Positions 47,016-58,418 of a stretch of 64,000 nucleotides of DNA are shown one piece after another. The stretch's first letter is position 1; the number at the start of each line of letters is the position of its first letter. The translations under genes were made by a program, and so were the position numbers. The DNA comes from Chaetomium olivaceum (lineage: Eukaryota > Ascomycota > Sordariomycetes > Sordariales > Chaetomiaceae): contig JAYWVB010000009.1 in the NCBI GenBank assembly GCA_039881045.1, forward strand, positions 248,001 through 312,000, written 5' to 3'. The notes below the pieces were generated by a model. That model searched no databases. It was not told the origin of the DNA and was given only the letters and a program-made list of their open reading frames with translations.

Positions 47016-48072
47016 TAGGAGATGGGGACAGGCCCGGCGTGCTGCCGCCGCCGAGCTGCTTGCGGCACCCCTGCCCTCTTGCCGGTTCGTCGGTCGTGGT
47101 TCGCTGGTGGTGGTTGGTTAGTGTGCATGTGACTTTGTTAGCGTTTGGCGTTGGAAAATAAAATAATTGAGATGGAATAGTCCATATTTTTACTCCATCT
47201 ATTTCTTTTGCCTTGATATCTCTTGTATTCTCCCATCTATTTTCGATATTCAATCATTCGTCTCCCTTTGTTTCTTTGTTGTCATTTCTCGCTTGTAAAC
47301 TCCCGTCGATAAGAAAGCCGGGCAATATCTCGGTCAGAGCTCTGGACCCTCCGAGTCGCTCACGGAGAAAAATGCAAGCCAACTTTTATTCACACTGTGT
47401 ACATGTGCCAGGTAGCTCCGACTCGACATTTTGGGATTGTCTCCTTTGACTATTCCTCCAATTCGTTTCCGGTTTACTTTCAATAGTAGGGTGACACTCA
47501 ATTGGCATCTGACTATTTGTTGGGTTATGGACTGTTAAACGAGACGAGGCTGAAGCTGACAAGTGTTGTGTACGGCATTGGGGACCTGAAGTTCCGTCGG
47601 CACCTCCGAACAAGACTCTCGGAAGCTGGGAGCGAGTAGCCAGCTTTCCGGGCCCTGGGTCCATGCCTGCTACTGGCCCCGCTCCCCCCCCCGCTCTCCT
47701 ATTCGAGCTGCTCCGTCCATTGTCCTGCTCTCGCCCGCAGGTCATCGCCACCACCCGCCCCCTTATCCTTCGAAACGCCGCCTGTCACACCTGCTGGGGA
47801 GCTTGAGCTCTCTCCTTCCATGACCACCATCCCCGATCGCACCGTTTCCGAGCTCTGAGCCAACAACGGTCAAATGTGACGGTTTTTGGTATTGCAGGCC
47901 ACTTATACGTCAATTCGGAGACTCGCTTCGATCACACCTTAACTACAGATTAGTTACTGTCTGATAAGATAGAAGCTCCCTCGAGTCCTCGTCCATCCAC
48001 CCCCCCCGCAAACGACCCTCGACGACCTTCTCTACGTCGCTTGGCGGGGTTTCGATTATAGAAACCTCCAAT
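47016..48072. other. Intergenic region
   Basis: About 1.1 kb between the broken gene and the zinc-finger gene. AT-rich at 47150-47300; the second half is GC-rich and probably promoter of the 48073 gene. No gene is supported. Confidence 0.5.
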
Positions 48073-49596
48073 ATGCCGCCGAGGTCGTCTCTCACGTCGT
48101 CTTTTTCAATCACCGATGCGAATAACGAGGTTGTCTGCCCGCTGCGCAACCAAGATGGCTCCAGCTGCCGCAAGCGCTGCATCGGGGTAAGTCTACCAGT
48201 CCCTTCCTGCTTCATGTCGCCACCCGAATCGAAGTTCTTGCAATGAAATTGGCACAACACGTCGGGTAGCATGAGACTAACGCAGTACGAATTTTAGGAG
48301 AAGCGGTACCGTTCAATGCAGGAGCACATACGCCGGGCGCACCCAGAGCACTACATCGCCAAGCTACCTGCGACCGAGGAGAGCTTCCTGCTTATGATCA
48401 ACACCTCGCCGACCGAACGACCCCAAGCCCAGCCAACTTCGGTGCCACCCCATCACCAAGCCAAAGGGCCCACGCACGGCTTCCGACGAGATGAGTCCAA
48501 TGGCCCCGGCACGCCACGGAGATTTGAGGACTATTCTGGGGGGCCTATGTTTCCTGCTGCTGCTGCGTTAGCCCAGCTGCATAATCATAAAAGTGACTCG
48601 GGGTGGGACTCAGACCTAGTAAGTCGCTTGTCTCGCGCCTCCGAACTGCGCAAAATTGCTGACTCTAGCCGTCAGGAATGGCACTCTGACACAGAAGGGG
48701 CAAGACGACGGCCGAGGTCTTCTGTTGAGTTGCCACCAATACAATTCTCAAATGCGGATGTCACAAGCGCACCGCTTCCCAGTCTCGATTCCGGCCGGCA
48801 GCGCGACCTTCTCCCTTCGATCATGACCCATTCACCTCCAGGGCGCTCCTCTACACTCCCGCCACTGCACAGGCCGCTGGGACCAGGACGACCACGGAAA
48901 CAATCAATTTCCAAAAGGGGGCATCATAGGAGGAAATCTAAAGCGCTGGGGTCGGAGTGGCTTCGTCGAATACAGAACGATGGAACTGCCGATCTATTAC
49001 GGCCCGGCGGTCACGACAGAAAGGCCCTCTCAGCCGAGCCAGGTGCAGATTATGGTAAGCGTTGGGAGGATCTGATCGATGCGGCGGCTTCGGCAACGGA
49101 AGACATAGATGAGGACAGAACTCCAGTGAGTCTCAAGTTCCCTTCGATGCTCGACCCGCGCCTGACGAGTCAGATGCCGCAATCGCCTGTCTCCATCCAG
49201 AGGTCCTCCCTGCCGCCTTTCACTCAACACGCCTTCACAAATTACCAAGCATCCCCTCTTCAACGAGCTCTCACTCCTCCGTCGTACAACCCTGAGGCGC
49301 CTGACCCGTTCCCGTCGGTCGAGAGCGGCGAAAGCGGTGATACTTTCCATATCGACTCGCGCGGTTTAACCTCGGACTCGTCCCCGAGCTACTCGTCCCA
49401 GAACACGCAGATCTACTGCGCCGCTTGCCAGGGCATCTCGCTGCTGAGGGAGTCGTACGCCTGTACCGAGTGCATCTGCGGTCTCTGCCAAGCCTGTGTT
49501 GACGTCCTGATGGGCGAGCAAGGCGCGCGCAGAAAGTGCCCTCGGTGCGCTACGATAGGAGGCCGCTTTAAACCGTTCCAGCTCGATATTCGGTAG
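48073..49596 (+). CDS. Fungal zinc-finger protein, C2H2-like N-end and Cys-rich C-end
   Basis: 470 aa in two exons, 48073-48186 and 48298-49596 (GTAAGT donor, TTTTAG acceptor). The intron splits an N-terminal C2H2-like finger: VVCPLRNQDGSSCRKRC then HIRRAHPEHYIAKLPATEES, with two Cys and a His-x4-His spacing. The middle is disordered and Ser/Pro-rich. The C-terminus has a compact Cys cluster (YCAACQGISLLRESYACTEC, then CGLCQACVDVLMG and KCPRCATIGGRFKPFQLDI), a RING- or zinc-ribbon-like module with at least eight Cys. It is conserved in filamentous ascomycetes as far as I recall, without a known function; nuclear regulation or ubiquitin ligase activity would be guesses. Confidence 0.75.
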
Positions 49597-50381
49597 TCAC
49601 CGGACGCTCCTTGACTCAGACGGAACTTATTCCGAGATTATTCCCCCTTTCATTTTTCTCTCATTTCTCTATCCATCTCTTTCCCTCTTTATTCCAACGT
49701 TACTGCAGCACAGATTTGGCGTGATATTCAGTGGTATATAGCGGCCATTTCGAAGCCGACAGCATATTCAGGGAGGCATAACGGAATCTGGACAACCACG
49801 GCGATGGTTTGGCTATATCTGGCTTAAGGGAATGTTTCGAACGACTCACGACTGGCCCGACGCCATACGCCGATACGGGAGCAATTACATGAGATGATGG
49901 TGGTATTTCATATCTTTCACCTTTTGTTTTGGACAGTTCACGACACTTGCCTATCGACGAAGCGGTTCGGAAAGGGGCTTCCTGCATCACGGGTTGGTGT
50001 CCTGGCGTTTTCAAGTTTGCTACAAAGGGGAGATCGGAAGGAGATCTTTTACCCCACGCTACCGTCGAATTTATTCGGGGTTGGAGAACATTGGCGTTTC
50101 TCTGCTTTTCATTATCAATAGACGGCTAGTCCGTGCTACAAGGGGTTGATAGTGGAATCGACCGAGAGTCTGTTAGGGGTCTTTTGATGGCCACTGACAC
50201 CTTCTGGTCGACCACATTTCCTCACCCAAGATATACGTTACCATAGCTGCGCGACTATTACCTACTTAAGCCGAGAATAAGGCGTATGTACGGGACAGGT
50301 TGATAGCTTACATCTCATTTTCTGGGTAGAAAATACAGATGCTTTTTTTTCCGTCTCCTTTTATTACCCTTCGGCTATCAG
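49597..50381. other. Convergent 3' regions
   Basis: About 785 bp between two converging genes. The first 100 bp are T/C-rich and suit a 3' UTR. No gene is seen. Confidence 0.5.
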
Positions 50382-50507
50382 TTAGTTGCCCAGCTGGATA
50401 CCCCTCTGCCTCATCCACTCGCCCGCGGTCAGTATTTCCTCGCCCTTCCTCGCGAGATCAGCGGAGAACTTCCCAGCCACCTGGATGACCGTCCCGGCCC
50501 CGCCCCC

Positions 50508-50539
<32 letters not shown>

Positions 50540-51747
50540 CATCGATGAACTGGGCGAGCGTTTTCATGGGCACGTCATTGTGGGGCCGCACAAAGTACAC
50601 CACGCTGTACCGGTCCGCGCTGGCCTGCTCGCCCGGCGAGGGCACCACCCGGTGCTTGGCCGACTTGAGCGCGCCGTTGGTGAAGGTCACCATTGCGTCC
50701 CCTGCAGTGGGGCGGGTAATGATAGAGGGTTTTGGTTAGTGCGGTGGCTGTTTGGGTGGTGGTGCTTGTGTGGTGCTTGTGCATATCATTTTGAGAAAAA
50801 GGGACTACTGAGACAGAACTGACTCGCTCAGGGGGGTGGTTGGGGGTGGTTGTGGTTACGAAAGGGGGAGGGGTAGCGGCGGGGTATACAGTACCTAGAT
50901 TGACGATCGCGTGTCCTGGCAGGGGTTTCACCCATTGCCATTCACGCTGCTGCACTACTTCTCCTCCTCCCCTTCCTCCTTCCCCTTCCCTCACGTCGGT
51001 GGTTATGGTGCTGGTGCTGTCGACGTGGGACTCAACCTGCAGCCCGCCGAGCCAGTTGAAGAGCACGGTCACGCTGCCGAAGTCGGTGTGGCTAGGCAGG
51101 CCGAGTGTTGAGGAGACGCTGCCGTCCGGGCTGGGCGGTGATGGCGGCTTGTGTGTCAGGCGGCAGTGGTCGCCCGAGGGCTGGTCGAAGCGGTTGAGGT
51201 GGGCGAACGAGTCCGCCGGGAGACCTAGCTGCAGGGCCAGCGTGCGCAGGACGAGCAGGCCGCAGGCGTGGCCGCGGCGGGTGAAGGACTGTAAGAGCGG
51301 GGTGTGGGCGGTGATCTGGGGTGGGTAGGTTATGGGCGTACCCCGGATGTTCTCGCGGGCGATGTTGTGGACGTAGTCCTTGCTGACGCAGAAGAACTCG
51401 GTTGTGTCGCGCCGTTGGTCGCGGTCGGTTGTCTTGACTGTGCCGGCGGGCTTGTACCCGAAGAGGGAGACGCCGCGCTCGAGGGCGTGAGGGAGCTTCT
51501 CGTGCAGGGGTAAGGCGAAGGCCTCCTTGGCAACGGCGTGGAGCTGTTCAGCTTCAGCGAGGAAGGCTTTGCCTTGCGGTGTGTCCTGCAGGTTCAGGTA
51601 TAAGAAGCCGTGCGTCTTGGCCGCTGTAAGCAAACGGACGGCCTCATCATGGTCGCCGTCGAGTAGCTTTGCATGTGAAATGATGGCGATTGGCGCAAGA
51701 GGGAGATCCTCGGGGAAGGGGGGGATGTCGTCAAATGATGAGTCCAT
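50382..51747 (-). CDS. 2-oxoglutarate/Fe(II) oxygenase, isopenicillin-N-synthase-like
   Basis: Non-heme iron oxygenase of unknown substrate. Exon 1 51747-50895, exon 2 50701-50382, 193-nt intron with matching phase; 390 aa. The DIOX_N region (APIAIISHAKLLDGDHDEAV, FLYLNLQDTPQG) is followed by the jelly-roll core: HTDFGSVTVLFN gives the first His and Asp of the iron triad, and the second His is in LKSAKHRVVPSP with the 2-oxoglutarate Arg/Ser in DRYSVVYFVRP. An Asn-Ser repeat from a CTGTTG microsatellite (about 50508-50540) and a Gly run lie near the C-terminus. Start chosen at MDSSFDDIPPFPEDLP; the open frame runs further upstream without conserved sequence. It could act in secondary metabolism, but no cluster surrounds it. 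Confidence 0.87.
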
Positions 51748-52377
51748 GGCTGCCGTGTTGTGTTTATTTGGTGTTATTGACGTTGTTCGTGTTGTTGGCA
51801 GTGTCAGTGGTGTAAGTGCTCTTGGTTGGTGGTTTGGTAGCGGATGCCTGATGCAAACCCCAACCAACAACATGCAAGCAACCCCTCCCCCTCTTCCCCC
51901 TCCATAGGTAGCCAGACCTATCCTTTGTGATACCGAACTCAAGCCCAGCTCAAGCTCCAATATTAACAAACCAACTGAGCGCCTTGTCTCAGGCTGCAAC
52001 ACCCCTTCTTACCAAAAACGGACAATTCTAGGCAAACGCCGCACCCAAGCGGGGTTTGGGGGCTTTTACTCGGCCAACAGCAAACTTGAGGTGCAGAGTG
52101 CAGATTTCTCGACGGAGTGTCGCAGAGGCTGAGAACTCCCCGGTCCTCTTTATTTTTGAGGTTGTGAGGACTCAGATAGATATCAAAAGGAGGGGAGTTG
52201 GCTACACCTTCCCGCACAAAATTTGTTCGCAACTCTTCTGTCAACATCGATCCGATCCCGCCACTCGATAACATAACACTTCCGCTTTCCCTAAATTCCA
52301 GCCCAAACACTCGACCAACAACTAGAAAGAAGCCACTCACTAAACTTTCACTACTAACCCATTTAGTGATCGTCATC
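51748..52377. promoter_or_regulatory. Divergent intergenic region
   Basis: 630 bp between the oxygenase and the 52378 gene, which diverge. An AGGTAG/CTAACCA-like element cannot be assigned. Presumed to hold both promoters. Confidence 0.45.
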
Positions 52378-53208
52378 ATGGGGACCCGGCATCTCATCTG
52401 GTGAGTCTGCATATTACCTTGGCACTTGTTTTCCGTTATGTTCTTGTTGCCGAATTACCCGGCCTCTCCTGGGAAGAAGGGGATAGAATGGAGACAACGC
52501 AAAGGGAAAATAGAAAATAGAGCAACGAAATGGCTGACAAGTTATAGCGTCTTCTGGAAGGGTAGATGGTACATCGCCCAGTACGGCCAGTTCGATGGCT
52601 ACCCTGAAGGCGAGGGTGTCAAGATCCTCAACTTTCTGTCATTCGCCGGCAACATCGAAAACCTCAAGGTCGGCCTGGAGAATCATATTTACGAGCCAAC
52701 CGAAGATGAGAGGGCCGCCATTTGGGCTGAGTGCGAGGCCTGGGACCAGAACTGGAGCGCCCAAAACTCCACGTACGAACCCCACGTGTCCGGCGTCAAG
52801 CAGCTCTACCCCAGCTTGGCGCGGCAAACCTCTTCTGGCATTCTGGGCATCATCGCCCGGGCGGGGCAGGCCGAGGAGACGGATGACGCTGAGGGCGACG
52901 AGGAGAAGAAGCCGAAGAAGATACCTGTGAAACTCGAGCTGGGATTCGCGAACGATACCCTCTTTTGTGAGTGGGCCTATGTTGTCGACCTCGACAAGGA
53001 GGTGATGGAGGTCTATGGTGGGGGTGAGATGAAGAATGATGGTCATCGGTTCAAGGACGTCGGCGACGAGAAGGCTGGCGTACCTGCCTTTCTCTGTTCG
53101 TTCGCCTTTTCGGAGATCTACTTGATGAAGAGTGAGCAAGAGTTTGTGGAAAAGGTCCAGAACGCTTGCGCTGCGCAAAATGATCCGGAGGAGGCGGACG
53201 AGGAATAA
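52378..53208 (+). CDS. Conserved fungal protein of unknown function
   Basis: 227 aa in two exons, 52378-52400 and 52548-53208. The splice (GTGAGT ... TATAG, phase 2) creates the N-terminus MGTRHLICVFWKGRWYIAQY, then GQFDGYPEGEGVKILNFLSF, a motif I know from many uncharacterised ascomycete proteins. No signal, membrane segment or catalytic motif is seen; the second half has VKLELGFANDTLFCEWAYVV, and an acidic end. The first exon is only 23 nt, so a model without the splice would lose the conserved start. Confidence 0.8.
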
Positions 53209-54916
53209 TTTGATGTTGCCGAGTCGACCTAGCGTTGAGATATCTGCAACGTTCATGTTCATGGGAAGTAGAGAGGGATCTCGTGGAGGTCAGTGGCAAG
53301 TGTAGTCGTTAAGAAGTGCTTCGTAAGGGGTGTTGCCCCTGGCGACTTGCCAAGCAAGCCTTTCCCGAGTGAGAGCTCGTTGCTTGTTGCATCCTCAGTT
53401 TCGCCTCCTTGGCATCCGTTCTCGTGGGTTGAACCAAGAATCCAGCCCTACCTCCAGCTCCGCTTGGCATTTCAAGAGTTCTCTTTCCTGTTCTTGGCTG
53501 CCAGTTCTTGTCCTTCTCATCCTCTGCTGATCCTGACCAGGGCTGCGGCCAAAATGACAAAAAGGCTCGCATGGTTGCAGAGAACCGAATTTGCCGAGCC
53601 GTGCCGACAGCGGTCCAGAAGCTTGATGGCGTGGGCAATATGGATGAATGCCGAAGCAATCTGTGCTCCAATCGGATGACAAGCATGCGAGTCGTTGGGG
53701 GAGCGCAGCCAACATTGGCCGTACTGCACCACCTCACATTTCTGAGAGTAGCAGGTGCCTATGTACGAACGATCTGAGCTGTGACCAGAGCTGTGGTCAG
53801 AACTGCGATTAGGTGGGAATGGCTGCCTTTGGGTTGCCTTGCTTCCGCTTGTCACCACCATCCGCATGAGCTGAATGCCGACTAGCACAGCCGTAGTCCT
53901 CAGTCCACGAACCAGGACTGCCCCTCTGGTGGGGGGTTTCGGGCGCAATATGAGAGAGCTTTGGTTGTGTTCACCATCCCGTTCCTCGATCCTATTTAGC
54001 CTGCCGAGCTGGGTTCGATCCCGCTGCAAGGAACGCGCCCCGAGGGTCTTCGGCCGGTTCGGCCGTCTTTATGAAGTGTGATGGAGCACTTGCCCATCGA
54101 GACGCAGCCGGGCTCGCGATGTCGCAGCGCAGATGGCGAAAAGCGGCCCGGCCAGGGCCAGATGGAACTGGACTCGTCAGCTACCAGGGCGGGCCTGCAC
54201 TTTGCTGCTGTCTGCAAGTCTTGCGATTTGTGGGTTGGCGGTTGCCCCCGGTCTTTGCGTGTCGATGCCGGTACCCGTGAGACGGCTTCATAGCGCATAC
54301 AAAACCCCTAGGTTCTGTTCCGATCGCCGGTTAGCTGGGCTGCCTGGTTGGTCTTCGTCGTTTGTCTTCTTTTGTGAGAAGTGACACCGCAGCGCAACCA
54401 GTTCTCACGCCCGCTCGTTCGCTCATATTATTTGTGATACCAAGTAGATCACGGCTGCTTCATCTCGTGTTATCCCTGACCGTCACCATTTTCACGGCCC
54501 TGATTCGATGTATCACAACCTGGAATAATTCAGAATGCCCCTCATGGACCTCTAACGGAACCCAATAGCCCTACCAATGCAGCTACCCGTGGCTCGCTAA
54601 AAGTCAAAGAAGCTTGTTTGAGTAACGGCGGACCACCACGAAGCCTCCGTCACTCGTTACACGCTCTCGTATCTGCCAGGGAAGAAATTATTGGAGACCG
54701 GCCGTTTGGGACAGCCGTCACTTGGTGTCAGTTGAGGTACATTCATCGCCGAGCAATTCGGTGCTGCCGTATAGGATAGGGACGGGGACATCAACATCCT
54801 CTGCCGCCTCCAAATCACGATACCAAGCCTAGCTCTGCAAACGGAGCCGCGGTAACCAACAAGTTCTGTTTGCAACATCCTAGCTATCTTTGGCCTCGGA
54901 ACGGCAACTGGACAAG
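53209..54916. other. Intergenic region
   Basis: About 1.7 kb. Overlapping frames on both strands are unlike known proteins. A T-arm-like GGGTTCGATCCC at about 54009-54020 lacks an A-box and a cloverleaf. Nothing is supported. Confidence 0.45.
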
Positions 54917-56133
54917 ATGCCTGGCACTTTTTTCATATCATGGGACCTGTGGCAGGAGATGACCTTTGTATGCCGCACTTCCTCTCTTCAACCCCGTTCA
55001 TGCAGTCGAAGTAAGGGCCTCAACTAACACACCTCCCAAGGTCCTCGCCATGGCAATTGTCTGTGTCTTTTGCGCAGGTCTGGGCAAGCTGTGGTGGAAC
55101 AATCGTCTGATGAAGAAAAAGGAAGTGCTGGACGACGAGAAGAGGGCGCGGGTAGAGGAGATACGCAAGACGGGGCTTCCCATGAAGCGGGCCAACACTG
55201 TTCCCTTCGGCGTTCGTGCCATCCAGAGCGGCATCGAGGTCGACGGTATCTGGATATCTCGGCCGGCATCGCTCAACGAGCTTGGGGAGAAACTGGCTTC
55301 CTCAACCACCCTTGCGGGCCGGGACTCAGATTCACAAAGCAAGGGAAGGGGATACTATGAGGACGAAAGACCGGCGCGCATCACCGCAACAAACCTCGGC
55401 ACCAAACAAAGCCCCTCCTCCGCGTCTATTTTCCAGAAGCTTACCGACACGGAGTCTCTGGGAAGCAGCACCCCATCCGCCGCGCTCCCCATCTCGCAGT
55501 TCGCGTACAACAAGGCCAACACAAGACAGTCTTCCCGATCAACCGGCACGCTAAACGAAGACACCCTCAGGCGCCTCGAAGGCCAGTCGCCGCTGCCGCC
55601 GCGAAACCAACAGCACTACGACACCTACATCCCAACCACGAGCACCACCCCCGCCGCCGCCACTCCCGCCGCCGCAACCACAACCACAACCACCATCACC
55701 GCAACCTCCCCACGCCGCCCCAACCCGCGCCGTCCCGGCGACCGCAGCTCGGCAGCCTCCTCCTCAGCCGACTCAGTCGACTCACAACCGCGCTCGTTCA
55801 AGAGCGCCAGCGACGGCCGCAGCTACACTTCCTCGCACAGCTCGAGACTGTACATGGCGGCGGCAGCGGCGGGGCGGCACTCGCAACAGCAACAACAACA
55901 ACACCCGCAGCAGTACCACCAGCAACAACAACAGCACCACCAGCAGCAGCAGCAACAACAACAACAACAACAACAACAGTACTACCGGCAACACCAGCAG
56001 CAGCAGCAACAACACGCGCCGGCGCCGCCGGACCCGACGTTTGGACCGGGGGGATCTACACTTTAGCAACAATAGCCGGGTTTCCGGGAGGGCTGGTGAG
56101 GGGTTCGAGGTGCTTCCCGCGCGGGGAGGGTGA
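54917..56133 (+). CDS. Membrane-anchored fungal protein with poly-Gln tail (frame break)
   Basis: N-terminal anchor: exon 1 (54917-54967) plus exon 2 (from 55041) give SWDLWQEMTFVLAMAIVCVF then CAGLGKLWWNNRLMKKKEVL, a transmembrane segment followed by a basic stretch; intron of 73 nt with a CTAAC branch and AAG acceptor. Then RANTVPFGVRAIQSGIEVDG, which I recognise from uncharacterised fungal proteins, Ser/Thr/Pro-rich disorder and a Gln/His tract. The frame stops at 56066, but another frame continues FSNNSRVSGRAGEGFEVLPA to a stop at 56131-56133; the EGFEVLPA ending is conserved in the family as I recall it. One extra base in the G6 run at 56048-56053 joins them (380 aa). Function unknown. 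Confidence 0.7.
55878..56018 (+). repeat. CAA/CAG poly-Gln tract
   Basis: Mixed CAA and CAG codons, interrupted by His, Pro and Tyr codons, give a Gln-rich stretch of about 45 residues in the membrane-anchored protein. Mixed codons make replication slippage less likely than in a pure repeat. Confidence 0.85.
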
Positions 56134-56799
56134 GTACCTAGACGGACGGGAGGGTTGGGACCGGGGTCAGTGAGAGGATAAGGGGGTGCGGAAGTCGAGA
56201 GTTGGTTTGTTGGTTTTCGGTGGCCCGGGGGGTACTTGATTGCGCAAGGGGGGTCAGGATCAATTTACATTGAAGGTAGATTTGTTGCCGAGGAGTGGGT
56301 TGGTTGGTTGATTTGTGATGAAATTTTTCATGCTCGCACGGCGTTTGGGGGGATGCAAAGGGAGTAAAGATGCACTGTTTGGATGGAGATGGTTGCAATC
56401 ATGTTTTAAGTTCGAAATCGGTACGTATGTTGAAGACTCATATTTGGAATACATGAACATATCGATTGGCTTTTTGGTTGTTACGGTCATGAATCATGAC
56501 TCTCAAGACCTCCTCAGAAGACCACAGTTGGTGGTTGGTTGGATGGATGAAGTTCTGAGTTGTTATTGATTTGGTCTTGACGGGGGTCGTGTGGGGCGGA
56601 ATGGGCTGAAAGCGTGAGGTTTAAGCACGCCTTTCAAGTGGTCACGGGGTTGCGCGTCTTCCGGATCCACCAGACGCGTTGATGCCTGGCCGATTTCTTG
56701 TTGTCAACAGCCCGACCGTGGTTCCCCAATTCCCCTTCTCTCGCTGCACGATCCTCAAGCCAACGCACACGCAGCTCGGTATATGCAAACACGACCCAA
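56134..56799. other. Intergenic region, RAD51 upstream
   Basis: About 670 bp. It includes the 3' UTR of the previous gene and the RAD51 promoter. Sequence near 56640-56700 is GC-rich. No gene seen. Confidence 0.5.
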
Positions 56800-57913
56800 A
56801 TGTCCGGACACGAGGAGTATGATGAGTCGGGAATGGCCGAGGATGCCGGTCAGACCGGACCCGGCGCGCCGACCCCTCTCTCGGCATTGGAGGTAAGTTT
56901 TGGCTGTTGTGCACGCCACGGCTGTGACCGTAACTAACGTCTTTGACATGAAGGGGGTTGCCGGGCTTATGAAGCGCGACATTCAAGCAATCGTCGAGGC
57001 AGGGTTCAATACGGTCGAGGCGGTCGCCTATACGCCACAGAGGGTGCTTGAGCAGATCAAGGGTATCTCGACGCAGAAGGCAACCAAGATCCTTGCAGAG
57101 GCTTCCAAGCTTGTGCCAATGGGTTTTACGACAGCGACGGAGATGCACCAGCGGCGCAGTGAGCTGATTTCCATCACCACCGGCTCAAAGCAGCTGGACA
57201 CCCTCCTCGCCGGCGGCATTGAAACCGGCAGCGTGACTGAACTTTTCGGCGAGTTTCGAACTGGAAAATCACAAATTTGTCACACATTGGCTGTAACATG
57301 TCAGCTACCCTTTGACATGGGTGGCGGCGAGGGAAAGTGTCTGTATATCGATACTGAGGGTACATTCCGCCCGGTCCGGCTCCTCGCCGTTGCCAATCGC
57401 TACGGCCTCTCCGGCGAAGAGGTCCTCGACAACGTTGCCTACGCCAGGGCTTACAACTCGGACCATCAATTGCAGCTTTTGAACCAAGCAGCGGCTATGA
57501 TGTGCGAGACGCGCTTTAGCTTACTGGTGGTCGACTCTGCCACCTCGTTGTACAGAACGGACTTCTTGGGCCGTGGTGAACTGAGCTCAAGGCAAACCCA
57601 CCTTGCAAAGTTCCTGCGCACGCTCCAGCGACTCGCCGATGAGTTTGGCATCGCCGTCGTCATCACAAACCAGGTTGTGGCCCAGGTCGACGGAGGCCCG
57701 TCTGCCATGTTCAACCCCGACCCGAAGAAGCCAATTGGTGGCAACATTATGGCCCACGCCAGCACAACGAGGATCAGCTTGAAGAAGGGCCGCGGCGAGA
57801 CGAGAATCGCTAAGATCTACGACAGCCCATGCTTGCCCGAAGGCGATGCTCTGTTTGCTATCAAGGAGGACGGCATTGGCGACCCGAGCCCGAAGGACCT
57901 GGAGAAGGAATAA
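56800..57913 (+). CDS. RAD51 recombinase (mei-3 type)
   Basis: Strand-exchange ATPase of homologous recombination. Exons 56800-56892 and 56954-57913; 61-nt intron with GTAAGT, CTAAC and an AAG acceptor, joining at LE-GVAGLMKRDIQAI; 350 aa. The helix-hairpin-helix N-domain (GFNTVEAVAYTP, GISTQKATKIL), the polymerisation motif GFTTATEM, Walker A GEFRTGKS, Walker B LLVVDSATSLYR, and the L2 region (VAQVDGGPSAMFNPDPKKPI) are intact. Very close to Neurospora MEI-3. No frame problem, unlike many neighbours. Confidence 0.96.
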
Positions 57914-58418
57914 GTAATGAGGCTAGACGAACCTGCATAAGCGTGAGTCTCAGACTTGCAACTGTTAGCTCGACATGATTGTCATGATGCATGGGGGGTT
58001 ACGGGAGAGCTGTGATACAGCGTAGGAGTTATTGTCGGGCTTGGGATTTCGCTAGGTTAAGCATGAAGGGCTGGCGTTATTTGGTAGTAGCTGTCTATGG
58101 TAATCCTGTCCGGAGGACAATATTGCGCTCAAACTCTTCTGCTTAATCCTGTCCGGAGGACAATATTGCGCTCAAACTCTTCTGCTTAATTACTATGGGA
58201 AATTGATAAGAGTAAGCGGGTCTACCTTATCGCGTTGCCGGATTGGCTCACGCCTGCCGCCCACATTTCCAACTCCCCCACGACCGCACCGACTCTCCGT
58301 CGCGCCGACCAGATCTTTTCAAAAAATTCAAATTCAAGCAAGTACGCGTTAGACGACCTCGGCTACCGTTTCTCTTACGGTACAGTGATATCCGTTATGA
58401 CCGGCTTTCGCGATTTCC
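57914..58418. other. Region between RAD51 and the Helitron reading frame
   Basis: About 500 bp containing the RAD51 3' UTR and then the 43-bp tandem duplication listed separately. The Helitron's left end is expected here; a clear 5' TC terminus cannot be fixed without an empty site. Confidence 0.5.
58101..58186 (+). repeat. 43-bp tandem duplication at the Helitron's left flank
   Basis: Two consecutive identical 43-bp units start at 58101 and 58144, each beginning TAATCCTGTCCGGAGGACAA and ending CTCTTCTGCT. Each contains GGACAATATTGCGCT. A related sequence, GGACAGATATTGGCGCT, occurs in the same orientation at 63949-63965, beyond the element's last reading frame. They may be the element's terminal region. 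Confidence 0.8.

Noticed and set aside
50382..51747. Secondary-metabolite gene cluster around the 2-oxoglutarate oxygenase
   Set aside because: No polyketide synthase, peptide synthetase, terpene synthase, transporter or P450 nearby; neighbours are housekeeping or unknown.
54005..54030. T-arm-like GGGTTCGATCCC suggesting a tRNA
   Set aside because: No A-box, anticodon arm or acceptor pairing can be placed upstream.
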